A stretch of DNA of 64,000 nt from VAZQ01 sp963835165 (GTDB lineage: Bacteria; Pseudomonadota; Alphaproteobacteria; Rhizobiales; Xanthobacteraceae), in assembly GCA_963835165.1 (NCBI GenBank), contig CAWIGD010000082.1, positions 12,770 to 76,769 on the forward strand, read 5' to 3'. The notes beneath the pieces are model-generated. The model did no database searches and was not told the origin of the DNA. It saw only the letters and a program-made list of their open reading frames with translations. Of this stretch, positions 36,843 through 46,173 are shown one piece after another. The first letter of the stretch is position 1. Each line of letters opens with the position of its first letter. The translations under genes and the position numbers were made by a program.

Positions 36843-39800
36843 ATGCCGGGCTTCGTCCACCTGCATGTGCACTCGTCCTACTCCTTGCTCGAGGGCGCCT
36901 TGACGATTGCGCGGCTGGCCGAGTTGGCCAAGGCCGACCGGCAGCCCGCGCTCGCGCTCACCGACACCGACAACATGTTCGGGGCGCTTGAATTCTCCGA
37001 CAAGATGGCGGGGGCGGGTATCCAGCCGATCATCGGCTGCGCGCTCGCGCTCGATTTCTCCGATCAAGACAGCGGTGCACGGAGCGGCACAGGTCCGATG
37101 CCGGAGCGCCAGCGCATCGTTCTCCTGGCGGCGCGCGAGAGCGGATACCGCAGCCTGATGCGCCTCAACTCGCGCGCGTTTCTCGAAACCGAGCCGAACG
37201 AGCAGCCGCACCTCAAGCTGGCCTGGCTTGACGGCGAGAGCGACGGCTTGATCGCGTTGACCGGAGGCCCCGGCGGGCCGCTCGACGCCGCGCTGCTTGG
37301 GGGGCAGGACCAGCTGGCGAACGGGCGCTGCGAGGCGCTGCTGCGGCTCTTCGGCGATCGGCTCTACGTCGAACTGCAGCGGCACGGCACGACCGCGGAA
37401 CGCACCGCGGAGCCCGCGCTCGTTGAGCTCGCCTATGCACGCGGGATCCCGCTCGTTGCCAGCAACGAACCGTTGTTTGCGCGCCGGGAAGATTACGAGG
37501 CTCATGATGCGCTGATCTGCATCGCCGAAGGGCGGCTCATGGTCGAGACCGACCGGCGCCAGCTCACGCCCGAGCACCGGTTCAAGACCCGCGCGGAAAT
37601 GGCCGAGTTGTTCGCTGACCTGCCCGAGGCAATCGCCTCGACGGTCGAGATCGCGCAGCGCTGCGCCTTCCGGCCGCGGGTGCAGGCGCCGATCCTGCCG
37701 CGGTTCTCGGTCGGCAGCGAGGGTGCGGCGGTCGACGAGGCGGCGGAGTTGCGCAAGCGCGCGGAGGCCGGGCTCGAACGCCGGATCAACAGCCATGGTG
37801 TCGCGCCCGGCCGAACGGTCGAGGACTACCGCGAGCGGCTGGCCTTCGAGCTCAACGTGATCGCAGGCATGAAGTATCCCGGTTACTTCCTCATCGTCTC
37901 CGACTTCATCCAATGGGCGAAGGGGAAGGGTATCCCGGTCGGGCCGGGACGCGGCTCGGGAGCGGGATCGCTCGTCTCCTACGCGCTCACCATCACCGAC
38001 CTCGACCCCATGCGTTTCGGGCTCCTGTTCGAGCGCTTCCTCAATCCCGAGCGCGTGTCGATGCCCGATTTCGACATCGATTTCTGCCAGGACCGCCGCG
38101 ACGAGGTCATCGGCTATGTGCAGGAGCGCTATGGCCGCGATCGCGTGGCGCAGATCATCACCTTCGGCACGCTGCAGGCGCGCGGCGTGCTGCGCGACGT
38201 CGGCCGCGTGCTGCAAATGCCCTACGGCCAGGTCGACAAGTTCTGCAAACTCGTGCCGCAGAACCCGCTCAATCCGGTCACGCTCGGCCGCGCCATCGAC
38301 GACGAGCCGCGGCTGCAGGCGGCGCGCGAGAGCGATCCGGTGGTCGCGCGCGCCTTCGACATCGCGCAACGGCTCGAAGGGCTGCACCGCCACGCCTCGA
38401 CGCACGCCGCCGGCATCGTGATCGGGGAGCGGCCGCTCACCGAGATGGTGCCGCTCTACCGCGATCCGAAGTCCGACATGCCGGTGACCCAGTTCAATAT
38501 GAAATGGGTCGAGCAGGCGGGCCTCGTGAAGTTCGATTTTCTCGGGCTCAAGACGCTCACGGTGCTGCAGACCGCGGTCGCGTTGCTGCGCAAGCGGGAC
38601 ATCGACATCGATCTCGCGGCCATCCCGCTCGATGACGAAAAAACCTATGCCATGCTCGCGCGCGCCGAAGCGGTTGGTATCTTTCAACTGGAAAGTCAGG
38701 GCATGCGGCGCGCCTTGCTCGACATGCGCCCGGACCGCTTCGAAGACATCATCGCGCTGGTGGCGCTCTATCGGCCGGGTCCGATGGCCAACATCCCGAC
38801 CTACTGCGCGCGCAAGCATCGCATGGAGGAGCCCGACTACATCCATCCCAAGCTGGAGCCGATCCTGCGCGAGACCTTCGGAGTGATCGTCTACCAGGAA
38901 CAGGTGATGCAGGCGGCGCAAATCCTCGCGGGTTATTCGCTCGGCGAAGCCGACCTGCTGCGTCGTGCCATGGGCAAGAAAATCCGCAGCGAGATGCAGA
39001 AGCAGCGCAGCCGATTCGTGTCCGGATGCGTCGAGCGCGACATCGATCGCGGCCAGGCCGAAACGATCTTCGAATTGCTGGAGCGTTTCGCCGACTACGG
39101 TTTCAACAAGAGCCACGCCGCGGCCTACGCGCTCGTCGCCTATCAGACCGCCTATATGAAGACGAACTATCCCGTCGAGTTTCTTGCGGCCTCCATGACC
39201 CTCGACATGGGCAATACCGACAAGCTCTCGGAATTTCGTGCCGAGGCCGTGCGCCTCGGCGTCAAGGTCGAGCCGCCGTCGATCAACCGCTCGGGTGTGG
39301 CGTTCGAGGTGGAAGGCCACACCATACATTACGCGCTCGCCGCCCTCAAAGGCGTCGGCCGCCAGGCTGTCGAGGCGATCGTCGCGGCGCGCGGCGAGCG
39401 TCCCTTTACCGGTCTTGCCGATTTTGCCGGACGGGTCGACCCGCATGCCGTCAACAAGCGCGTGCTGGAGAGCCTGGCCGCCGCCGGTGCGTTCGACGCC
39501 CTGGAGGGAAACCGCGCCCGCGTGTTCGCGGCCGTCGACACCATGCTCGCGACCGCGCAGCGCGCCCATGAGGACGTCGCGGTGGGACAGTCGGAACTGT
39601 TCGGCGGTGGGCCCGCCCACATGCCGCTCGCGCTCGGGGACATCGAGCCCTGGCTTCCAGCCGAGCGGCTGCAGAAGGAGTTCGATGCCATCGGCTTCTT
39701 TCTCACCGGCCATCCGCTCGACGATTACGCCGCCACGCTCAAGCGCATGCGGGTGCAGTCGTGGGCCGAGTTTGCGCGCGCCGTCCGCACCGGCGCGAAT

Positions 39801-40295
39801 GTGGGACGCGTCGCCGGCACCGTGGTCGCGCGCACGGAACGACGCACCCGCACCGGCAGCAAGATGGGCATCATCGGCCTCTCGGACCCGACCGGGCATT
39901 ACGAGGCGGTCGTCTTCTCCGAAGGACTGGCGCAATTCCGCGACCTGCTCGAGCCGGGCGCGGCTGTGCTGCTGATGCTGTCGGCCGAACTGCAGGGCGA
40001 CGATGTGCGCGCGCGCATCCAGATGGTGGAGGCGCTCGACCAGGCGGCGGCGAAGCTCTCCAAAGGGCTGCGCGTCTTTCTGCGCGCCGAGGCGCCGATC
40101 GAGAGCGTGGCCAAACGGCTCGAAGCCCCCGCCGCGGGCCGTATGGCGCAGGATCAAGGGGAAGTCGCGCTGGTGCTGATGCTGGGGGAGGGGACCGAGG
40201 TCGAGGTGAAGCTGCCGGGACGTTTCAAGGTTTCCCCGCAGATCGCCGGCGCCATCAAGGCAGTGCCGGGGGTGGTCGCGGTCGAGGCGGTGTAA
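36843..40295 (+). CDS. dnaE: DNA polymerase III subunit alpha (DnaE1)
   Basis: This catalytic subunit of the replicative polymerase is 1150 residues. The N-terminal PHP domain opens PGFVHLHVHSSYSLLEGAL. Catalytic aspartates are in MPDFDIDFCQDRR (Asp409, Asp411) and VKFDFLGLK (Asp565). Also visible are GPGRGSGAGSLVSYAL, LHRHASTHAAGIVIG, helix-hairpin-helix DNA-binding motifs near 830-890, and a C-terminal OB fold around GKLVARTERRTRTGSKMG-like sequence at about 985. It is the housekeeping type, not the SOS-induced DnaE2, judged by size and the proS-lolCD-dnaE order. The ATG at 36843 fits MPGFVHLHVH. Confidence 0.96.
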   Translation: MPGFVHLHVHSSYSLLEGALTIARLAELAKADRQPALALTDTDNMFGALEFSDKMAGAGIQPIIGCALALDFSDQDSGARSGTGPMPERQRIVLLAARESGYRSLMRLNSRAFLETEPNEQPHLKLAWLDGESDGLIALTGGPGGPLDAALLGGQDQLANGRCEALLRLFGDRLYVELQRHGTTAERTAEPALVELAYARGIPLVASNEPLFARREDYEAHDALICIAEGRLMVETDRRQLTPEHRFKTRAEMAELFADLPEAIASTVEIAQRCAFRPRVQAPILPRFSVGSEGAAVDEAAELRKRAEAGLERRINSHGVAPGRTVEDYRERLAFELNVIAGMKYPGYFLIVSDFIQWAKGKGIPVGPGRGSGAGSLVSYALTITDLDPMRFGLLFERFLNPERVSMPDFDIDFCQDRRDEVIGYVQERYGRDRVAQIITFGTLQARGVLRDVGRVLQMPYGQVDKFCKLVPQNPLNPVTLGRAIDDEPRLQAARESDPVVARAFDIAQRLEGLHRHASTHAAGIVIGERPLTEMVPLYRDPKSDMPVTQFNMKWVEQAGLVKFDFLGLKTLTVLQTAVALLRKRDIDIDLAAIPLDDEKTYAMLARAEAVGIFQLESQGMRRALLDMRPDRFEDIIALVALYRPGPMANIPTYCARKHRMEEPDYIHPKLEPILRETFGVIVYQEQVMQAAQILAGYSLGEADLLRRAMGKKIRSEMQKQRSRFVSGCVERDIDRGQAETIFELLERFADYGFNKSHAAAYALVAYQTAYMKTNYPVEFLAASMTLDMGNTDKLSEFRAEAVRLGVKVEPPSINRSGVAFEVEGHTIHYALAALKGVGRQAVEAIVAARGERPFTGLADFAGRVDPHAVNKRVLESLAAAGAFDALEGNRARVFAAVDTMLATAQRAHEDVAVGQSELFGGGPAHMPLALGDIEPWLPAERLQKEFDAIGFFLTGHPLDDYAATLKRMRVQSWAEFARAVRTGANVGRVAGTVVARTERRTRTGSKMGIIGLSDPTGHYEAVVFSEGLAQFRDLLEPGAAVLLMLSAELQGDDVRARIQMVEALDQAAAKLSKGLRVFLRAEAPIESVAKRLEAPAAGRMAQDQGEVALVLMLGEGTEVEVKLPGRFKVSPQIAGAIKAVPGVVAVEAV

Positions 40296-40393
40296 TCCAT
40301 CCGCGGCCGCGCTAGTCTCGGAGCCGCGGCGTGGTGCGGCATGCGTTGCCGGATGCAATCACCACCGCCGTGCGCTCGCCCGGGAGGAAGCAC

Positions 40394-41500
40394 ATGAAAA
40401 TCATGAGCGCGTGGCTTGGCGCCGCGATGGCAGTCACCGCCGCCGTTTCTGCGCCGGCCCAGAACGCCGCCACGCTACCGCAGTTCCAGGTCGATCCGTT
40501 CTGGCCCAAGCCGCTGCCGAACAACTGGCTGCTCGGGCAGGTTTCCGGCATTGCCACCGACAAATATGATCGCATCTGGGTCGTACATCGACCGGCTTCG
40601 CTCACGCCGCGCGAACGCGCGGCCGAGCAGAATCCACCGGAAGCAAAATGCTGCGTCGCCGCTCCCCCGGTGCTGCTGTTCGACCAGTCCGGCAACCTGA
40701 TCCGCCACTGGGGTGGACCGGGGCAGGGCTATCAATGGCCCGAGAGCGAGCACGGCATCTTCGTCGACGGCAACGATTTCGTCTGGCTTGCCGGCAACGG
40801 CAAGAAGGACGGCCAGCTCCTCAAGTTCACCATGGACGGCAAGTTCGTCTTGCAGATCGGCAAGTCGGGGCAAGGCAACGACAGCAATTCGACCGAGCGG
40901 CTGGGATCTCCGGCCGACGTCGCGGTGGACGTCGCCGCGAAGGAAGTCTTCGCGGCCGACGGCTACGGCAACCGCCGTGTGGTCGTGTTCGATTCCGAGA
41001 CCGGCGCGTACAAGCGCCACTGGGGCGCGTACGGCAAGCCGCCGAGCGACGAGAAGACGCCGCCGTACGACCCCGCCAAGCCTGCCTCGCAGCAATTCGG
41101 CAACCCCGTGCACTGCATCCGCATCGACAAGGACGGGTTGGTCTATGCCTGCGACCGCAGCAACGATCGCCTGCAGATTTTTCGCAAGGACGGGACCTTC
41201 GTTTCAGAACACATCTTCGAGAAGGCGACGCGCGGCACCGGCTCGGTCTACGACCTCGTGTTCTCGCCCGACAAGGAGCAGACGTTCATCTACATGATCG
41301 ACGGAATGAACGGCGAGGTTCGCATCGTCGACCGCACCTCGAAGGAGACGCTGGGCCGCTTCGGCCGGCCGGGGCGGCAGGTGGGACAGTTCACGGCGCT
41401 GCACAACATCGCCGCCGACCGCCAGGGAAACATCTACACGGCCGAGGTCAATACCGGCCAGCGGATACAAAAGTTCCGCCGGCTCGATCCGCAGAATTAA
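40394..41500 (+). CDS. Secreted NHL/six-bladed beta-propeller protein
   Basis: This 368-residue exported protein starts MKIMSAWLGAAMAVTAAVSA after GGGAGGAAG. The signal peptide ends near SAPAQNA. The mature chain is a propeller of NHL-type blades: VSGIATDKYDRIWVVHRP, HGIFVDGNDFVWLAGN, SPADVAVDVAAKEVFAADGYG, HCIRIDKDGLVYACDRSNDR and LHNIAADRQGNIYTAEVNTG. A Cys pair (AKCCVAAPP) lies in the second blade. Such proteins bind or hydrolyse small molecules (compare peptidyl-glycine lyase and SMP-30); the activity here is unknown. A Bug protein follows after 75 bases and the two may be co-transcribed. Confidence 0.85.
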   Translation: MKIMSAWLGAAMAVTAAVSAPAQNAATLPQFQVDPFWPKPLPNNWLLGQVSGIATDKYDRIWVVHRPASLTPRERAAEQNPPEAKCCVAAPPVLLFDQSGNLIRHWGGPGQGYQWPESEHGIFVDGNDFVWLAGNGKKDGQLLKFTMDGKFVLQIGKSGQGNDSNSTERLGSPADVAVDVAAKEVFAADGYGNRRVVVFDSETGAYKRHWGAYGKPPSDEKTPPYDPAKPASQQFGNPVHCIRIDKDGLVYACDRSNDRLQIFRKDGTFVSEHIFEKATRGTGSVYDLVFSPDKEQTFIYMIDGMNGEVRIVDRTSKETLGRFGRPGRQVGQFTALHNIAADRQGNIYTAEVNTGQRIQKFRRLDPQN

Positions 41501-41575
41501 CGAGCCGAGGTCGCCGGAGCGAAGATCCAGAACGACCCGCAGCCGGAACACGGTCAGCCGCATTTGGAGGGTGCC

Positions 41576-42541
41576 ATGGGGTTGCTCCTGCGATTTCTTG
41601 CCGTGCTGTGCGCGTTCGGATCGGCAACGTCCTCCCTCGCAGCGCACTTCGACTGTGCGCGCGTCACCGTGATCGTCCCCTATCCGGCGGGCGGGGCAGC
41701 CGACGTTGCGGCCCGCTTGGTGGCCGATCGCCTCGAGCTTGGCCTGAAAAAGAGCTTCGTCATTGAGAACCGGCCAGGTGCGACCGGCAATATCGGGACG
41801 GCTGCGGTGGTCAATGCCAAGCCCGACGGCTGCACGCTGCTGGTCAACGCGGCGGTCCTCGCCACCTTTCCCTGGAGCTTCACCAAGCTCGGATTCGACC
41901 CGCTCAAGGATTTGGCGCCGATCGGCGGGATCGGCGTGACCCCGACCGTGCTGGTGGCGCCGAAATCGCTGCCGGCCGATGACCTCAAGGGACTCGTGCA
42001 ATTGAGCAAGCAGCGGCCCGACGGCTTGAGCTTCAGCACCGCCGGTTACGGGCTCCTGCAGCACTTGGCGGTCGAGGAGATGGCGCAGCGCACCGGCGCC
42101 AAGTTCGTCCACGTCGTCTACAAGGGCGGTGCGCAGGCTGCGACCGATCTCATCGCCGCGCGCGTCGATTTCGGCAGTTTTGCCGCCGGCTCGGTGATCC
42201 AGTTCGTGAAAGAAGGCCAGCTCAAGCCCCTGGCCGTCGTCCAGGAGACCCGCTCGGACCTGCTGCCTGACGTGGCGGCCGCCGCCGAGCAGGGGCTGCC
42301 TGGTCTCGATGCCGGCGTCCATTTCATGCTGTACGCGCCGGCGGCAACGCCCAAGGAGGTCGTTTCCGTCCTCAGCGGCGAACTCGACAAGATCGTCGGC
42401 GATCCGGCCCTGAAACAGCGTTTCGCCCATATCGGTTACGACCCGACAGCACTCGCCCCGGACGCCGCGGCGGCGATCATGCGCAAGACCGGCGAGGTGT
42501 GGGCGCCCGTCATCAAGCGCCTGAATATCAAGCTGGATTGA
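41576..42541 (+). CDS. Bug/TctC-family periplasmic solute-binding protein
   Basis: This 321-residue binding protein has a signal peptide (about 1-23, ending SSLAAH). Family motifs: VTVIVPYPAGGAADVAARLV, FVIENRPGATGNIGTAAVVN, PDGCTLLVNAAVLA and VVYKGGAQAATDLIAARVDFG. Cys residues near positions 27 and 87 (FDCARV, DGCTLL) are unusual for the family and might form a disulfide. The ATG at 41576 sits behind GGAGG. No TctAB partner is present. It follows the NHL-propeller gene and precedes rpsB. Confidence 0.88.
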   Translation: MGLLLRFLAVLCAFGSATSSLAAHFDCARVTVIVPYPAGGAADVAARLVADRLELGLKKSFVIENRPGATGNIGTAAVVNAKPDGCTLLVNAAVLATFPWSFTKLGFDPLKDLAPIGGIGVTPTVLVAPKSLPADDLKGLVQLSKQRPDGLSFSTAGYGLLQHLAVEEMAQRTGAKFVHVVYKGGAQAATDLIAARVDFGSFAAGSVIQFVKEGQLKPLAVVQETRSDLLPDVAAAAEQGLPGLDAGVHFMLYAPAATPKEVVSVLSGELDKIVGDPALKQRFAHIGYDPTALAPDAAAAIMRKTGEVWAPVIKRLNIKLD

Positions 42542-42568
42542 CCGCGGCCGGGATCGCCCAGGCGATCC

Positions 42569-42597
42569 TTGCGTCGGCCAATTCATGCCTATATAAG
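42569..42597 (+). promoter_or_regulatory. Candidate rpsB promoter
   Basis: TTGCGT (42569-42574) and TATAAG (42592-42597) are 17 bases apart, about 105 bases upstream of rpsB. The TATATAAG -10 region stands out in this GC-rich sequence. The long leader could hold the S2 autoregulatory site known in other bacteria; I did not find a conserved fold. Confidence 0.45.
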
Positions 42598-42706
42598 CCC
42601 CTCATCTCACACGCGGACCTTGGCCTTACAGCCGTCCGGTGGCTCATTCCGACCGCTAGGTCAGAGGGAGCTCACGGGTCCGCGGCGGCACAACCGGAGA
42701 ATGCAA

Positions 42707-43699
42707 ATGTCGCTTCCTGACTTCTCTATGCGCCAGCTCTTGGAAGCTGGCGTTCACTTCGGCCATCAGGCTCATCGCTGGAATCCGAAGATGGCGGAAT
42801 ACATCTTCGGCGCCCGCAACAACATCCACATCATCGACCTCGCTCAATCCGTGCCGATGATGCACCGCGCCCTTCAGGCGGTGAGCGACACCGTCGCCAA
42901 TGGCGGGCGAATCCTGTTCGTCGGCACCAAGCGTCAGGCGCAGGATGCCATCGCCGAAGCGGCCAAGAAGTCGGCGCAGTATTACGTCAATTCGCGCTGG
43001 CTCGGCGGCACGCTTACCAACTGGAAGACCATCTCCCAATCGATCTCGCGTCTGCGCAAGCTCGACGAGATGCTCGCGTCCGGAGAGTCGCAAGGATACA
43101 CCAAGAAGGAGCGGCTCACGCTGCAGCGCGAGCGCGACAAGCTCGATCGCGCCCTCGGCGGCATCAAGGACATGGGCGGCCTGCCCGATCTCCTGTTCGT
43201 GATCGACACCAACAAGGAGGATATCGCCATCAAGGAGGCGAGGCGCCTTGGGGTGCCGGTCGCGGCTGTCGTGGACACCAATTGCGACCCCAACGGCATC
43301 ACTTATGTCGTGCCCGGCAATGACGATGCCAGCCGCGCCATCACGCTCTACTGCGATCTCGTGGCGAAAGCCGCCATCGATGGCATCTCGCGGGCCCAGG
43401 GCGAAATGGGCACGGATACGGGCGCTGCGGCTGAACCGATCGCCGAAGAGGTGCCGGCGGCGGCCGAGGGGCCCGGCTATGAAGTGCTGTCGGGTCCACG
43501 CGGCGTCGCTGACGATCTCAAGAAGCTGCACCATGTCTCGCCGGCGATCGAAAAGAAGTTCAACGATCTCGGCATCTTCCATTATTGGCAGATCGCGGGC
43601 CTGGGGCCCGATGCCGCCCACACGATCGGCGAAGAGGTCGGATTGCCCGCGCGGGTGGAAGGCTGGATCGCGCAGTCGAAAGAATTGACCGCGGAATAA
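42707..43699 (+). CDS. rpsB: 30S ribosomal protein S2 with C-terminal helix-hairpin-helix extension
   Basis: The first 240 residues are classical S2: MSLPDFSMRQLLEAGVHFGH, NNIHIIDLAQ, SRWLGGTLTNWKTI and DPNGITYVVPGNDDASRAI. An alphaproteobacterial extension of about 90 residues follows, with an Ala/Glu linker and a small helical domain (DLKKLHHVSPAIEKKFNDLG, YWQIAGLGPD). The total is 330 residues. The start at 42707 is chosen because GGAG lies seven bases upstream; an ATG six bases earlier is possible. rpsB and tsf are paired as usual. Confidence 0.96.
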   Translation: MSLPDFSMRQLLEAGVHFGHQAHRWNPKMAEYIFGARNNIHIIDLAQSVPMMHRALQAVSDTVANGGRILFVGTKRQAQDAIAEAAKKSAQYYVNSRWLGGTLTNWKTISQSISRLRKLDEMLASGESQGYTKKERLTLQRERDKLDRALGGIKDMGGLPDLLFVIDTNKEDIAIKEARRLGVPVAAVVDTNCDPNGITYVVPGNDDASRAITLYCDLVAKAAIDGISRAQGEMGTDTGAAAEPIAEEVPAAAEGPGYEVLSGPRGVADDLKKLHHVSPAIEKKFNDLGIFHYWQIAGLGPDAAHTIGEEVGLPARVEGWIAQSKELTAE

Positions 43700-43712
43700 C
43701 GCTCTCGGCATG

Positions 43713-43730
43713 CCCGGGATTTGTCCCGGG
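43713..43730 (+). other. Hairpin between rpsB and tsf
   Basis: CCCGGGA (43713-43719) and TCCCGGG (43724-43730) with a four-base loop. No T tract follows, so it is more likely a processing or partial attenuation site than a full terminator. Confidence 0.5.
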
Positions 43731-43800
43731 CCTTCAACTTACGGAAGAACGACGCGGATGGCCGCCGAGCTGTGGCCATGACGCATAGAGGATCACAGTC

Positions 43801-44724
43801 ATGGCCAATATCACCGCGCAAATGGTGAAGGAGCTTCGCGAACGCACCGGCGCCGGCATGATGGACTGCAAGGCAGCGCTGCAGGAAACCAATGGCGACA
43901 TCGAGCAGGCCGTTGATTTGCTGCGCAAGAAGGGGTTAGCCAAAGCCGCCAAGAAGGCCGGCCGCATCGCCGCCGAGGGCCTCATCGGTCTCGCGGTGGA
44001 GGGAACGAAGGGCGTTCTGGTCGAGGTCAATTCCGAGACCGATTTCGTGGCGCGCAACGATCTGTTTCAGGGCCTGGTCAAGATGATCGCCAACGTCGCG
44101 CTCACGGTCGGAACCGACGTCGAGAAGATCAAGGCGGCCAAGGTGGGCACGATCACCATCGCCGAGGCGATTGCCGACACCATTGCCAAGATCGGTGAGA
44201 ACATGACGCTGCGGCGGGCGTCGTCATTGTCGGTCGGCACCGGCGTCATCGCCAGCTATGTACACAACGCCGTCGAGGAAGGTCTCGGTAAGATCGGGGT
44301 CCTTGTAGCGCTGGAGTCCACCGGCAAGGCCGATGAGCTCAAGCGCTTTGGCCGCATGGTCGCGATGCACGTGGCTGCCTCCAATCCGCAGTCGGTCGAT
44401 CCCTCCGGCCTCGATGCCGATGTTGTCCGGCGCGAGAAAGAGGTGCTCGCGGACAAGTACAAGGCGCAGGGAAAGCCTGCGAATGTGGTCGACAAGATCG
44501 TCGAATCAGGGCTCAAAACCTTCTACAAGGAAGTCTGCCTGCTCGATCAAGCGTACATCCACGAGCCGGACAAGAGTGTTTCCCAGGCGATCAAGGAAGC
44601 CGAGGGCAAGGTCGGCGGTCCGATCAAGGTTACGGGGTTCGTGCGTTATGCGCTCGGCGAAGGGATCGACCGGCCGGAGAGTGATTTTGGCGGCGAAGTC
44701 GCGGCCTTGGTCAAATCGACCTGA
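43801..44724 (+). CDS. tsf: Translation elongation factor Ts
   Basis: EF-Ts is the guanine nucleotide exchange factor for EF-Tu. The 307 residues start with the family UBA-like domain ITAQMVKELRERTGAGMMDCK, then KKAGRIAAEGLIG and EVNSETDFVARND, the signature region that contacts EF-Tu. The dimerisation and C-terminal modules follow, with LLDQAYIHEPDKSV near the end. Follows rpsB by about 100 bases and precedes pyrH. Confidence 0.97.
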   Translation: MANITAQMVKELRERTGAGMMDCKAALQETNGDIEQAVDLLRKKGLAKAAKKAGRIAAEGLIGLAVEGTKGVLVEVNSETDFVARNDLFQGLVKMIANVALTVGTDVEKIKAAKVGTITIAEAIADTIAKIGENMTLRRASSLSVGTGVIASYVHNAVEEGLGKIGVLVALESTGKADELKRFGRMVAMHVAASNPQSVDPSGLDADVVRREKEVLADKYKAQGKPANVVDKIVESGLKTFYKEVCLLDQAYIHEPDKSVSQAIKEAEGKVGGPIKVTGFVRYALGEGIDRPESDFGGEVAALVKST

Positions 44725-44801
44725 GCGTTTTTCCAAGCGGTGTTCCCACCGGCGATCACCGTGCTAGCCGCTTGCACCGGCGGTAGATCGCAGGAGTTGC
44801 C

Positions 44802-45518
44802 ATGACAGAACCCGTTTACCGGCGCGTCGTGGTGAAGGTCTCCGGCGAGGCGCTGATGGGGCCCGACGCTTTCGGCATCCACCAGCCGACGCTCGAAGCC
44901 ATCGCGGCCGATCTCGTTGCCGCCCAAGCGCTGGGCGTTTCGGTTGCGGTCGTGGCGGGCGGCGGCAACATCTTTCGTGGCGTCAGGGTGTCCGAACAAG
45001 GCATTCCGCGCGTCACCGGCGACATGATGGGCATCCTCGCAACCGTCATGAATGCCTTGGCGCTCGAGAGCGCGATCGAGAAGGCTGGCATTGCCGCCCG
45101 TACCATGTCGGCGCTGGCCATGCCCGAAGTCTGCGAGACATATGAGCGTCGGCAAGCCGTGCGCCATCTTGAGGAGGGGCGGATCGTCCTGCTCGCCGCC
45201 GGCACCGGCAATCCATTCTTCACCACGGACACCACCGCCGTGCTGCGAGCGGCCGAAATCGGCGCGCAGGCGGTGCTGAAGGCCACTGCCGTCGACGGCG
45301 TCTACAGCGCCGATCCGAAGAAGGACAAAAATGCCAAGCGCTACGAGCGCCTGACCCATCAGGAGGCGATCGAGCGCAACCTGAAAGTCATGGATACTAC
45401 TGCCTTCGCGCTTGCCCAGGAGAACCGTATGCCTATCATCGTGTTCTCGATCCGCGAAAAAGGAGCGATCGCGGCTGTGCTGCGCGGAAGCGGGCGCGCC
45501 ACTCTCGTCGGCAATTGA
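44802..45518 (+). CDS. pyrH: UMP kinase
   Basis: This enzyme phosphorylates UMP to UDP in pyrimidine nucleotide synthesis and belongs to the amino-acid kinase superfamily. The 238 residues contain RVVVKVSGEALMG (phosphate loop), VAVVAGGGNIFRG, GDMMGILATVMNALAL and GNPFFTTDTTAVLRAAEIGA. The sequence DGVYSADPKKDKNAKRYE matches the nucleotide-binding end. Normal length, in the conserved tsf-pyrH-frr order. Confidence 0.97.
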   Translation: MTEPVYRRVVVKVSGEALMGPDAFGIHQPTLEAIAADLVAAQALGVSVAVVAGGGNIFRGVRVSEQGIPRVTGDMMGILATVMNALALESAIEKAGIAARTMSALAMPEVCETYERRQAVRHLEEGRIVLLAAGTGNPFFTTDTTAVLRAAEIGAQAVLKATAVDGVYSADPKKDKNAKRYERLTHQEAIERNLKVMDTTAFALAQENRMPIIVFSIREKGAIAAVLRGSGRATLVGN

Positions 45519-45598
45519 GGCAGTCGCATCCCGCGGCCGCGGCGCCACACCAAAGCGGCAACGCTCGCGGGACCGACCAACGTATTCGGAGGGTCGCC

Positions 45599-46162
45599 AT
45601 GGCAAACCCGACGCATGACATGAACGAGCTTAAGCGCCGCATGCATGGCGCAATCCAACTGTTGAAGCAGGAGCTGGGTGGACTACGTACCGGGCGGGCG
45701 TCGCCAGGCCTGCTCGAGCCGGTGCAGGTAGAGGCTTACGGCACTCACATGCCACTCAACCAGGTCGCCACCGTCAGCGTGCCCGAGCCGCGGCTCCTTT
45801 CGGTGCAGGTGTGGGACCGGTCGATGGTGCACGCGGTAGAAAAGGCGATTGCCGCCTCCAATCTCGGCCTTACGCCGTCGACCGAAGGCCAGGTGTTGCG
45901 TTTGCGAATTCCTGAACTCAACGAGGAGCGGCGCAGGGACCTGGTCAAGGTGGCGCACAAATATGCCGAAGCGGCTCGGGTCGCGATCAGGCACGTGCGG
46001 CGCGACGGCCTTGACGTGCTGAAGAAGCTCGAAAAGGATCATAAGATCAGCGAAGACGACGGGAAGAGGTCCTCCGAGCAGGTACAAAAGGCGACAGACG
46101 AAGTGATCGCCGAGGTCGACAAGATGTTGGCGGCGAAGGAAAAGGAAATCCTCACAGTGTGA
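45599..46162 (+). CDS. frr: Ribosome recycling factor
   Basis: RRF splits post-termination ribosomes with EF-G. The 187 residues begin MANPTHDMNELKRRM and contain LGGLRTGRASPGLLEPVQVE and the hinge VSVPEPRLLSVQVWD. Helical arms make up the rest (EERRRDLVKVAHKYAE, RRDGLDVLKKLEKD). GGAGG lies about eight bases before the ATG at 45599; an earlier in-frame codon at 45515 has no conserved sequence. Its stop overlaps a possible GTG start of uppS. Confidence 0.97.
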   Translation: MANPTHDMNELKRRMHGAIQLLKQELGGLRTGRASPGLLEPVQVEAYGTHMPLNQVATVSVPEPRLLSVQVWDRSMVHAVEKAIAASNLGLTPSTEGQVLRLRIPELNEERRRDLVKVAHKYAEAARVAIRHVRRDGLDVLKKLEKDHKISEDDGKRSSEQVQKATDEVIAEVDKMLAAKEKEILTV

Positions 46163-46173
46163 GGTCGAAGCCG

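Noticed and set aside
36843..40295. DnaE2 (SOS mutagenesis polymerase) because of the LexA boxes upstream
   Set aside because: Length, N-terminus and the proS-lolCD neighbourhood fit the housekeeping DnaE1, and the boxes sit over the small ORF about 300 bases upstream.
36723..40358. 1211-codon open frame antisense to dnaE
   Set aside because: No recognisable domain, composition of a shadow frame, and it covers a complete conserved DnaE.
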